A DNA stretch of 64,000 nucleotides. Source: Amaranthus tricolor. Its lineage: Eukaryota > Streptophyta > Magnoliopsida > Caryophyllales > Amaranthaceae. The translations under genes were made by a program, and so were the position numbers. Below, piece after piece: positions 11,208-23,800 of the stretch; the first letter of the stretch is position 1; every line of letters starts with the position of its first letter. The DNA lies in contig NC_080058.1 in assembly GCF_026212465.1 (NCBI RefSeq), positions 5,746,001-5,810,000 of the forward strand, written 5' to 3'. The notes beneath the pieces are model-generated. The model was not told the origin of the DNA and did no database searches. It worked only from the letters and a program-made list of their open reading frames with translations.

Positions 11208-12340
11208 CTATTCTAAGATCAAGCTTAGGATATCAAAGATAGAATTGTTCACCATTATCTTATTTTTTTAGGAAGATCTTGTCGGTCTTTTGTTGTATTT
11301 ACAAGAAAATGTTAGTATAAAGAAAAAGCTGTAGATACAACTTTGTGCTTTGGAAATTTTATTTGATGCACAAGATTGTGCTTTTTGCAACAAAAATTGT
11401 TAAAGCAAGGGCCAATAATCTTAATGATGACGTTAACTTTAAACATATAATCGAACATGCTTTGTCTTGTACTTTAGAGAGGGTCGATAAAGATGTGTCG
11501 GATATGAGTGATTTAAGGTTTGGAACGGTTGATAAGAGTTGCTTGATCAAAGCAACAAAGAAAGAAGCAGACTGTGAATGGCTCGACCAACCGCTTGATC
11601 GAGTAAAGTCTTGCTCGACCGGTCGAGCGGTGTTAGCTCGGTCGAGCAAGGTGTCCAGAACAAGTCAATAGCTTTACTGGAAGCTCGCTCGACTGAGCGA
11701 GATAGTGGCTCGGTCGAGCGGAAGTCCAGCAGACTACATTGAATCCTGTTTTTGGTCAGAATTTGTAGTGACTATGCAATAATATGGTGCATTACTTTAT
11801 TGTTTATTGTAATATTTATTGTCATGGTTAATTAGAGTGTTAATTGGGATGTTACATGTGAGTTTATGGTGATTTATGAGGGAATACTAAGAGTGATGAA
11901 AATCTTGCTTATAAATAGGATTCATCACTCATAGTAACATTCACCACAAAACACACATATTGTTGAGAGGGCTATTGCATTGTTAGAAATTTGAGAGTGT
12001 TCTTACTTTGCTTTAGTATTTATGGTCTTGAGAGATTGTTCTCAAGATAAGGAAGGTTTATTATACTTGTAATTGTTGAATTCATTATAATAAACTATAT
12101 TTGAGGGGGAGGTATTCAAGATACCTCATAAACACTTGTGTTCATCTTTTGTATTATATTTTTTCATTTGTTTTTCATTGTTGAACCTCTTTGAGACTTT
12201 CGTTTTCAAAAATAATTTTGACATCTTTGCATTTTGTGCAGTAAAATTAATTTGTTGTCTTTATTCTAACAATGAGCATCGACAATTATTTTTTTCCTAT
12301 AATAGACATTTGTTGGCCATAACCATTTTTCTTGTAGAGA
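11208..12340 (+). mobile_element. LTR-like region with Ser/Arg-type GCTCGACC repeats
   Basis: Past the stop codon of the upstream gene, 11577-11725 holds several direct and inverted copies of GCTCGACC/GGTCGAGC. Downstream come a TATA box (TATAAATA at 11910-11917), a leader-like stretch, and a tail ending in TTCTAACA near 12271, which resembles the U3-R-U5 layout of a Copia LTR. No matching 5' end with a duplication was found. The 108-codon frame at 11345-11671 has no homology I recognise. Confidence 0.4.
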
Positions 12341-12536
12341 GGGAGAATAGAACGAAATAGAAAGGAGAGAGGGAGAAGGAGGGAAGGTGAGGAGAGAAAG
12401 AACGGAGAGGGAGCGAGATAAAGAGGAGAAAGGGCAAGAGAGAGGGAGACGAAGAGAACATAGATAGGAAGAGAGGGAGAAAGAGGGAGCAAAGAGTGAG
12501 AGAGAAAGAGTGGGGAAGGAGAGAGAAAGAGTGATA
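12341..12536. repeat. GA-rich low-complexity tract
   Basis: About 200 bases almost entirely of G and A on the plus strand (GAGAGGGAGA-type words). Apparent Leu/Ser-rich minus-strand frames across it come only from this bias. Confidence 0.85.
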
Positions 12537-14890
12537 ATTAGGCATGATTATAGATCGAATTTGAACATACCTTGATTCAGGTGTAAATTCGGATTCAGAA
12601 CCATTTAATTCTGGTGGAATCATATTTGAATCTAAACTCCAATACGTTAAAATATCAATTTTAATAAGTTAAAATACTAACTTTAATATGTTAAAACGGA
12701 TTAAAAAACGCGTGTTTGTTTTTTAAAAAAAAATTCTAATAAAATATTGGGTCAGCTCAAAGGAACGCTTCTCTCAAAGAAATCGTCTCTTTGAAGAATT
12801 TGTGTTATCAATATAGTTATATTTTTCCAACACTCATGGAGTCGAGCAAAGCTAGCTCGTGCCGAAACAAGTTCAGATGAAGCAAGCATTGTAAAACTCA
12901 TTTGCGTTATATCAGGTGAAAACTTGAAGTATGAAGAAATTATACCACACGACACAGTAGCCATGTCATGTGTCAGGCATCGCATGCTGTGTTGGTAGGC
13001 TCACCAACAAAATTTATGAATTTTTAGAATTCTTCCTTCAAGGAAATTGTCTATCGTGTTGAGTCGCCCATCAGGCTAAAGTCATGCTTGTGTCCAGTTG
13101 AGTATGGCGGTCGAGTTCAACTCGAGCCATGGACTTGAGTGACCCTTACTTTTGGCTATACACATAGATATACCACTCTTTTACACAAGTATTTTGATGC
13201 ACTTATATCCGAGGAAGTATTTTCTTTTGAGATTTGAGACATGGGTCTTTTCAACTGCATTCAATTCATCAACATTTTAAACGTACAAGGATCATCAGGG
13301 CTAGGGCATATCAAGGTCAAAACATGAATTCAAGATACTTTTTACAAGTATCTTTCATAGTAATCATCAGCTAAGATGTTTCAAGTTACCTGCCTCGGCC
13401 GAAGTTTTTCATATTCGTTTAAGTGGAGGAATCTTCCACGACTAAGAATCTCATCCAAGTCTACAATCACCCTCACAAGTAGCTTCACAACGTGGTGAAA
13501 GAAAAGAATGGACCTTCATATGTGAACTCCGTTTAATAATCTCTATTCAAATTAATAGCAAATAATTGCAATTTACAAATACGAGTTTTCATACAAGTAT
13601 TCAACACTATCGTATGGTGTTAGAATCTCATTGCAAAGTAATTGCACTGAGAAGTAGACCTTTACCAAAACTCAAAGGAAATATCTACGGACCGTTCTTG
13701 CAGCAACACGTGACAAGAGTCTTGCAAGAACCTCAACTGGCAATCTGTATAACTGCTGCTGTTGTTCTGACGGAAGCTGTTACAAAAATTTAGCATGCAT
13801 TATTCATATGAAAACCATAAAGATGAAAATGAAAGGCTGTTGAAAGCCTTTATTAGTTCTGACAGTGTTCTTGGGAGAAAAAAAGGTCACACATTCGCAA
13901 ATGAAAATGAAAATCTATGTATTTGTAAGGATGCACACCAAGGAGTACATAATTCAAACTATGATATTTACTGCTTCACTATTGTTTCGGGGAATGAAGG
14001 TGTTAAGGGATGAGATCCATAGTGCAACAAGAAGGCAGCAATGTATCATATGGATCGAGTTGTAAAGTGTCAAAGGAAAAAACTCAACCAAAAACTTAAG
14101 TTGATTGTTAAAGCACAATATATGTTCTATACTCTTAACTCGCCTCCTCACCCGAGAGCCCTTTGGGCTAAAATTCAAGAAGTTTGGATGCAACACAACT
14201 TCTCTTCATACCCAGCGCAAAACATTTCACTTAAAGTGAGGAGTGGATGAGATTCAAACCCGTGACCTCATTGTCACATTAACTTCTGACATCATGCCAA
14301 AGCACCAACTCAACCAAAAGCCCCAACTGATGCTTAAAACCTCGAGATATGATATATACTCTAACATAAAGGTGTTCCAAATCATCAAACCAATATTACA
14401 TGCATCACAAATGTAGCAAAAGAGCATTTTAGGCTAAGTTAGAAGGAAATCTGATGGTCTCAATTCTCAATCAATATTTAGTGGTAGCCACATCCCCCAA
14501 CTACCACTTCAACATGGCTGCTCACCGCATTTGCAGCTGAAACCGCAATTTTACACTCATAGGATCAACAGTGGTGAGATTTTATGAAGTAGAAGTGGGC
14601 AACTGTAGCTTGGTTCACGTATTAAATGCTCCCACAATAGCCATAGACTATGTTAGGTGTATTGCTTTTATGTTCTTACTATGGATTTGGTTCACACGTG
14701 GAAAATCCTTCCATGTCATACGAGTTATGTAAGACAAACTAAAGGACACTACTCTTTCACCTTAAAAAGGACAACTCATCAAAATTCAGAATTTTCAATG
14801 CTCCTATTCTAGTTTTCATGTTTTGGGAAGCAGGATGAATGTTGTCTTTGCATATTCACCAAGTTCTTGGTTCCTGTACTAGATGTAATT
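12537..14890. other. Intergenic DNA downstream of the ABC1K gene; no gene seen
   Basis: Contains a half-MITE with GTCTCTTTGAAG words near 12751-12800, related to the nested element at 6814. Two diverged copies of a CTCAACCAAAA-containing repeat lie at about 14077-14133 and 14309-14370. The words GATTCAAACCCGTGACCTCA at 14251-14270 are common in plant dispersed repeats. Bases just below 14891 should carry the 3' UTR of the minus-strand ABC1K gene. Open frames of 65-80 codons here have no recognisable domain. Confidence 0.4.
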
Positions 14891-17800
14891 CTATAACCTA
14901 TTAGTGAAGTCAAAGAAGTGATCCAGGCATCTTCCACTCCCAATGTTCATCAATCTTACAAAGACAGGTAGCCAATGGTTACTGACCTCATTAACATAAG
15001 CAAAAATGGGCTGGATTTCCTGAGTATCTAAAAGCCAATTAAGAAGCTGATTCACGTCCATCGCTGGTGATGTCCGATTCCTGACGTCGTTGATACTTTC
15101 AGTTTTCTACAAGATTAACAGCATGAGCATACATTATTTACTGCTTGATATCATAGAATACACGGTTTAGACTTACAGGTGCGTTCCAAACATCAACAGA
15201 GATGACATATGCTAGATTTCATAAATAATCATTTCAATTGTTAATTACAGACGATGATTTGGAATCAAAACGCATTTTCTCTAAGTATAAGTAACTGCAT
15301 TATCATTCACACTAATATAAGCAACAGAACTACTTACAGCATCAGAACCCTGTATTCCGGAAACCAATAGCACAAGACGATGGAAGTTTCTCAAGTTGAC
15401 AACATCCTCGTCAGACATGGGGATTGACAGAAATGGAATAGAAATTGAGTTGATAGTAGCCAGCCCCAATGCATCTAAACCCTGTACTTCAGGAAGCAAG
15501 AAATCAGACAAAATACCTTCCACAGCACGCTCCCCTCAGCAGTTCTTCACACTTATGATTACTTACCTTGGCCGTTTCTTCAAGAAAAATATTCCGTATA
15601 AAAGAACCCTGAAAAATAAATTGAGATAAAATAGAAGAAATGCCCCTTTTGTTTCGATAATAGATTTATATATCAAAACCAGATATCCATGTCCCATGCC
15701 CTTGCCAGAGAATGACGAAGTATGGGTCATTCTAAAACCTGGAAAACTGGTCTCTTGAATCCAAATCTTCAATACAAAAGATGTTGTCTAAACTATAAGG
15801 CTGCAAATGAACCGATACAATCCATTTTCCACATATCCACAAAGAATAAAAAGCAAAGTGAATTCAGAAAAGATGATTTGTTCCTTTTCTCCTACTTGGC
15901 AAAATAATTCACATACTCCCTTTGTTCTTTTCACATCAATGACCCAGATTTAGGCATTAACTTACTGAGAAAAGTGCATTGATAGTCATTTTTCACCATT
16001 TCTTGTTTCTCCATATCATGTTTATGATCTCAAGCACATACAAGGATAAAAAAAGGTGAAAAAAATAATCGTTGGTGTACTTTACGATTATACGTGGAAA
16101 ATTGGGGCCAAAAAGCCAATTCAATTGACCAAAACTGCCTCAAGATTATGTCTTACAGAAATAAAACGCAGGCTTTCACAACTTTTGACTGAAAAAGGTG
16201 GTTACTCACAAAAAATCTAAACCTAGTCATCTTTAATCTATCAAGTGCACATATACTGACATACAGTTTACTAAAGACCACAATACCTGATCTGCTAGCG
16301 TAAAAGACAATATATCCTTGGCAGCATCTTTTTTGTCAAATTCATCTTTCTTTGCCAAGGCCCTATCCAGTCTAGCACGACGCATCTGTCATATTTGAAA
16401 TCAAGAATATTATTAAGATGGATATGGGCACAAAGATATGATAAAAGATGTATATTATTCACTGCTTGTTACTTAAAGCCTTGAATAGCATAAGATGCCT
16501 TATATTTGAATCAATACATTAGTCATCAAAAAATTGAACCACTATTTACATGAAGCTTATGGTAGCATCAAATTCATACAAATTCTTGAGAAGAACTACA
16601 AAATTCAACCCAATTGCACGCCGTATTACTTGTTAGCCTTTATTGTGGTACCAATAAGACACACGATGGATTTATAATGATCAGATTGAATTTTTGCCCT
16701 TATTTGTTCCATATTCTTTTCAGAGATAGTGGTATTAAAAATGACTTGATGGACTACCTACCTTAATGTGAAGATTTGACCGACTTTTATGAAAACTAGG
16801 CAATTTCCTAGAGCACTTACGGGACTCAAGGTGTGCACATGGCCTTAACAGTGTTTGGCATGCATTGTGGAGATGCACACTGTTAAAGATAGGTATGTCA
16901 TGTGGGGGTATCAAAGAATTCTAGTGAGTTCAAGGGTAATTCATTAACTGGTAGTTATCGTCTTATTTCACATGTCAATTCAAATTGAAAGATATTGAAA
17001 GAGATAAGCAAAGCCAGAGTTGTGCAGAGCAGGTTCTCACCTCATTAAGTAGCGACTCCAAACGGTCAATCCTGAACACACCATCCTAAGAAGTAAGAAG
17101 ACAGTATAACTATAAGAATCATTTAACATACACAGAATGAACTAAGCAGTCATAGATGCAACCACATCCAAAATAAACATATAAAGGGAAATAAAAGGAA
17201 CTTATAGCACCTTGTAAAGAAGTGACAGCAAAGATGACTTTAACTTTGGTGAATTCCCCATTAGGACCTTTTTAGCAATCCACGGATATGTACTACCCAA
17301 AACCTTGTAATCAGGATTAAAGCTAATAGCAATACCCTCGAGAACAGCCAGGCTGATACGTGAACAACCACACAAAATTAGGATTGATTCATTTTGAAAG
17401 ATTAAATGTTTACAGGTAGTCTATACATCAAACATCGTTGTAGCATCCCTATATCAGTATTCAAAGATGTTTTATTTTCTTGGAGGGAGGGATAGCAAAA
17501 GTTGAGAAGATCCAGCTAATGAAGTCAAAACTGTTGTTAGACGTTTGATTTTCCATGGCTCAAAGTTCCTACTAAAAGCCAGAATCAAGTTCTAGCAATG
17601 ACATTTGGATGATTGCATGTGATATTATTGATAATTCAGTTCACAGATAAAAACAAAGATGGGTGATCTATCCAAGCAATGTCTCGAGAAAACTCAGCTA
17701 AAAGTTTATCATCTTTGTGTACAGAAATTTCGATCTAATCTAGAAACCACCAAAATCTAATCTTAGTGTGACAAAGCATAGTAAATGTCCTTTTTTCATT

Positions 17801-20800
17801 CATCTGCTCATATTGACATTCCAAAAGTTCGGTATTTACAATAGAGCACCCACAATGTGATATCTTTTTCGTCAGAGCAAGAAGTATGTCATACCTATTT
17901 TCTCTTAAAATGGTGACTTTTATAAGGGGCAAGACATGCCCTTTGGTGACAAGAAGGCACTACAGTGCCTAGGTACTAAACTTGGGGCATGGTTGAGCAT
18001 TCAATGCGATGTTGACACATGTATGAAGAGAAAGAAATTAGTGTTGAGTACAAGATAAAATAGGAGACAATATATGACGACCTGGGGTCACTATTGTAGA
18101 AAAAAACAAGTCTACACTTAATTAAAAACTTAACTGATCGGATTCCAGTCACGTGGTAGTGTCTAAATAAAAGTGATCATGAATCAAGTTGGATAAAAGT
18201 TAGTTTTTTGAAAAATGTTCTAATAGAATGTAGTATCTTGCTAAATTTGCTTTACATTATTACCTTCCACTGTTGTAGGCTTTCCAATACACAATTTGAA
18301 AGATAAATTGACATAATTTCCTATCCTAATGGCAGGCATATCTGAATTACCACCAATAAGGCTATTCTTAAAACTTTTACCAGACCAATAAACACAGCAA
18401 AGGTAAGTTCAGTACAGCTTAGAGGAACTTGATCAAACTTTATATAAAAACTAATAGCTTTTCATATTAGCACAAGAAAAGATGCACAGAAAATTTCTAT
18501 TTGTTTAAATACCTCCGTATGACAAGTGAAAAGTATGATGGTATCCGAAATTTGAATTTATACCTGCAAATAAACCATAAATGTATATCTTAGAACACTG
18601 TCTAGCAGAAACAACTGAAGTAGGCAGAGCAGACTCGTGATGTTAAATCTCATCCTTGCATTAACATCCAAAAAATCTATAGGGAACTTATCCATACAAT
18701 TCTATTCATATAAGTGTTCTCACACTGAACAGAGGCTTATCTTTGATATAGCATAAGCCAGCAAAAGATGAAAAGAGCATTACATGGTTATTCCCAAATC
18801 ACCCAAGAGATCTCCAAAACTTATATTACGAATTCCTTTCGCAACAGCATTTTGAAAGACTCCTGGAGTACGAATAAGATCGCAGTTAGCCATAAGCAGG
18901 AAAAAATGATGAGTGATAATTTATTTTTACTTAAGTACTATCACTACATCCAGGGACACAGAACCTGTCAACGCCTTCGTAACAGCATCTCTGTCAGCAG
19001 TTGGAGGAAGAAGCCTGCCAAGGCCAGCTACATATCATCAATGAAATTTCCTTTGAAAGTATATTCCACAAAACATGCACAAAAAAATAAATTTATATCA
19101 TACCCAAGAGTGACAAAATCTTTAGCCAGTGCATCATAGTCACGGTTAACAAGATGAAGGCAAGCTTCAATGAATCCATCACGCAGTTCTTCCTTGAATT
19201 CGCCCATCATGCCAAAGTCTGAAAGTGACAAGATATCAGGATATATTCGACAATTTACTGCTTGTACTCCCTCGGTTCATCTCATAAGGAATAGAGCCTC
19301 ATTTCTATAAATATTAGGAAACACAATCACTTAGAACTGCATCAAAGTAGCTTAGTAGCACACAAGACCATAGTAAAATCGTGCTGATAGCATTGAGACT
19401 GTTAATCATACAGAAGATTGTCCAGAATTCCAAAACCATGCCTTATTCAACCTTTCTGAATTCTCCACAAATATGTCAAGGAGAATATTGACGTTGGAAA
19501 AGCCACGTCATAAAGATCACTCCATAGATACAGTCATTTATTTTTTCATGTATACCATACAAACAAACTATACCAAAACAAACTACTTCCACATGCCAAG
19601 ACGGATCCATTTCACTCAGAGTTTGACAATTTTCAGGATTTTGAGGACATAAGGATTTAGCTACCTTAGCTCTAAGGCAATGTTTATGCTTTATAATAAC
19701 TTCCTAAAGGAAAAATTAAAACTAAAAAGTCCACCTTTGGGTGATGAGATATTAAAAGTCACATCTTTGCATTCTTATTCATAAAATTCAACCTTTTTAG
19801 TCACTTATTCTGTACCTAGATGAGAGGCTACCTACTGAAGTAAGTTACTTCCATGTGTCATGCTCCTTTTAGTCCATTTCTTATTATATAAATTTTTTTT
19901 AAGAAATTCAGAACATAAAAATATTTCTTCACTACTCTCTTTTTCCTTCTCTTTCCATTGCTTCTCTGTCTCTTTCCAGTCCTCCTTTTCTCTCGTTTAC
20001 TTCTTTCTCTGCAAATTATTATTTTTTCAAGGTTTGGCTCTCAATATACCCCAGTGTGTATATTTCCAACCAGCTTGGTTCTTAGTAAGCCGTATATAAT
20101 ATACATGAACTGACTGTAAGTCTTTCTGTACTTCCTCCATCATTTATATTTTGTGGAGATACTAAAGTCCTTTTCTTGCTTGGTATACATTGCTGGTTGA
20201 ACTGACTGTGGAAGAACTGATACAAAGTAGTTTCAGTTTCCAGATCACATATGCCCAAGTTCGTTAAAATTGAGATTTTACAACGGATTAAAAATAGCTC
20301 TCATAATCGGACGTAAAATCAAATCGTAGAATCGATCAATTCTATAAATTTTGCAGCTTTAAGACGTAATATATGTATAATTATTGTTGAGAAATTTTCA
20401 AGGGCGCTAAAAAGAACTTAGATTTAATTACTATCAAATATTTTTGCAATAATTCACAAAACACCTATTTCTTACTCATAATCCAATGTCATTTGGCAAG
20501 AAACACCCATTCACTTAAGAGTCTACACAAACCTAGACAAATAGAGTGCACACATTAATTTTCATCACCAAGAAACATTTTTTCGTTTTACATTTGCACT
20601 TTAAGTGCATTACAACAACAATGAGGCCTCAATAACAATATCAAGCAAACAACTTTATGGAGAAGATTAGCTCAAAAGCTTGAGTAGAAATGGAAAAGAA
20701 GAAAATGGCAGAAAAGAATTGCAAAAGTGATGAAGAAAGGTGAAATAGAAGCTGAGAAAAGGCATTTTTTCCAATTTGAAAATATCAATTATGTCAAGAA

Positions 20801-23800
20801 TTGTCACGGGACTATAGTGTTTAAAAAAAGTCGAGTTACCTGGCCCAGTTCCTACAATTCCTCGTCTGAAAAGCTCATTTAGTAGAATCGTTAAAATTGT
20901 AAGATTCTAAGATTATACCGATTTTATACGATTCTAGCGATTTTGCTAACGATTTTACCCGGAAACGATTTTCACTCCGATTCAACTCGGTGGGTGTACT
21001 TGGGATCGTAGAATAGTACGATTCTACAATCCGGATCGCATTTTTAACAATCTTGCATATGCCACACCTGTTGGTATTGCAGCCATATATCTGCCTCAAA
21101 TTTTCCCCTTGTTTTAAGCTTGTCATGCATCATTATCGAAGCAATAAAAAGCATGCTCACAAGTCACTATATTTCCTCGGTTCCAATCTTTGCACACAAG
21201 GTAATTTTGGCAGTACTTGCTGGTGAATTACTTGAAATGCTTTTAGCCACCCTTCACATAACACAATTGCTTCCATCCCCAACTTGCATTCTTTGACGGA
21301 CCATAATCCCACAAGTTTGTTATTCACCAAATAAACAATTTTTAATTACTAAACTTGGGACCGTATATAAAGTTTTTTCATGGAGAAAAAAGAGCCCTCT
21401 GCGGTCTTGGCATAATAACCTCAGTGCCAAAATTTCACATTGACTGCCCTATTTTTCTCTTTTGGTTGTGCAAATGAACTGTCAGTCTTCTCAGAATTGT
21501 TACTATCAGATCAATAAGTTTGAATATATGAAGCATTTTTAAGCGAAAATGAATTCAGGTGAAGAACATACAACAGTACGAAACCCACCATATCCTAGCA
21601 AGCAGCACTCACGAACATTGCCCGTGGTTTGTGCAAGCTCACTATAGCTGAAGAGCAGGAATAAAACATTTCAAGGATAAATCTATTCTCTCATTTAATC
21701 ATGTTGCTCAAATTTATCTTGATTTTTTCGTGTTTAAAGTCAAGATCTGTTGAGCCTGCCAAATTGTTTTTAGTTCTATGATTTCCCTAGTGAAATTTGA
21801 ACCATGAATAAGTTCAATAGATTTTCAAGAAGGACAAAGCATAAACAACACCAGCAATTCAAGCTTCATATTGCCTTCTTCCAATCTATGATGGTGGTGA
21901 AGAACAAACAACACCAGAAAATCATGATGTATTATATCATGCCAAATTGCCATTATACAACAGATAGAGAGAAAGAAAGGATGATGTATAATAGCAATTT
22001 CAGTTTTTCTGAGTATTTCCGTGTAAAACATCAGAGTGACAGACAGAGACAAACATACCAAATTAATTTTATGGATTATGACTTCTGTAATGCTGATATA
22101 CATCTGAGACAATATTGTATACTTCAGTGAAGTTTTACACGAAGAACCAAAATCCCACTGCTTTCTTTATCTCCAAATTCATTTGGTATGAAGAATGCTT
22201 TTAATAAAGAAAGGGTTTCGGGGTGAAGAATGCTTTGCATACCCTTACGTTTATACTTAAGATCAAGACTCTTGTCCTAAAATATTCCAGTCAAACTCAG
22301 ACTACATTCCACAATGTTCCCTGTTTCTATTTTCCTTGTAGTAGGTGAAGGTCCCAATGAAGGATAAGATTTTGATGTTAGTTGCATTGTTCAGTTAAAG
22401 CTTCATCCCTTGCAAAGATCTAGAGTAAAGTCCACGCTCTCCCTTCACTTTGAAGTGACTCGTGCTTGGGCATTTGCTTATTAGGTCACAAACCAGACTC
22501 TACATGTTCTCTGTTTCTTAGTGGGTCAAATGCAGGTGACATTGATGGCTACGGATCATCGGCTTAAGATACTCCAATGCAGTGGTTTTATGGCATTGGT
22601 TTAGTACTATGGTTGGTGGTAATGAAAGAATTACCTTTAGTAAAAAAATTCTAAAAAATAGTATTTGAGTTTCATTACACCATTAAGGTGGATGACGTGA
22701 TATTTGAGCTACGTATTTGCTTTCGCATGGTTAGCATATTTTTGCAGTTGTTAAGTTCACTTTGTTCTATGGTTGTACCTTTTTGTTTTAGTACATTGAC
22801 TACGTTCTCATTGAAGTTGGGCCCAATACTGAAAACTTTTGACAATTAACAAGCCAGATCAGAATTGTACATCAATTGGATTCTATGATTTGCAAATTGC
22901 ATCAAGCAAAGTAGCAAACACCAAAAAGCCGCAACCCTTCTTTTACAATCGACTCCAAGATTAGAAACACATGGTAATTTAGATAAAAGATGAAATATAA
23001 AACCGAAAACCTTGTTACTGCAGGAAAAGGAAGGCAACCACTGAATATTAGAACAGAAGACTTAGACCTCCACTTAATGAATAAGAAATAATATAGTAAA
23101 AGAAAAAAAAACTACCCAAATAAGCTAGTTTCCCATCATATGTACGAAGAAGATTTCCTGGATGTGGATCAGCGTGATAAAATCCAAACTCCAGCAGTTG
23201 ATTAAATGAGCAATAAACCCCTACCTGATCATAAATCAATCTTTAAAGCTATTAAATCTGGTAACAGAATAAAAATAAAGAACTTTTCATGATCGCATAG
23301 ATCATAGAAATTAAATTTTACCTCAACCAAGTAAAGATCTTTAACTTCAGCCAACTTTTGCCCCTACAAACCCATCAACATCCAGAATAATGAGACAAAT
23401 CCAAACAGGATAAATGAGATACTATAGTAGTTAAGTCGGCCCAATAAGATTAGAAGAGCAAAATAAGACTGATGTATTGTTGAGATGTACAGAGGCTGGC
23501 GGGGTCCTGGACATATTCTGAACTTCCAAACAAATTGAAAGCAAAGGTAAACCACCCAAATGAAGGCATTTTGTCTGTTTTTATTGTAAGATAAAATAAA
23601 TTATAAAAAAAAAAAGAAAAAAAAAAGTTATCTAAGAAGTACTCAACGATCTTATGGGTAGACAAGAAACTCCAGAAACATAGCATCACAGCCCAATTTA
23701 AGGCCACTAAGTTATTAAAATGGGCTGATGAAAATGGCTAGAAAAACAATAAGAACATAAGGACAACTGTGAACTAAATTCTGGTAGCTCAGAAATTCAA

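Noticed and set aside
12286..12623. Leu/Ser/Pro-rich minus-strand frames
   Set aside because: Translation of a GA-rich low-complexity tract.
14251..14290. GATTCAAACCCGTGACC words as a tRNA gene
   Set aside because: No acceptor or anticodon stem can be drawn around it; such words are frequent in plant dispersed repeats.
15482..15523. Extending ABC1K exon 19 to include [16 protein letters not shown]
   Set aside because: Would leave an intron under 45 bases; the acceptor at 15482-15483 with its strong pyrimidine tract gives a normal 85-base intron.
21804..22130. 108-codon plus-strand frame in an ABC1K intron
   Set aside because: No recognisable domain, fully intronic, and the opposite strand has a similar-length frame, as in AT-rich random sequence.
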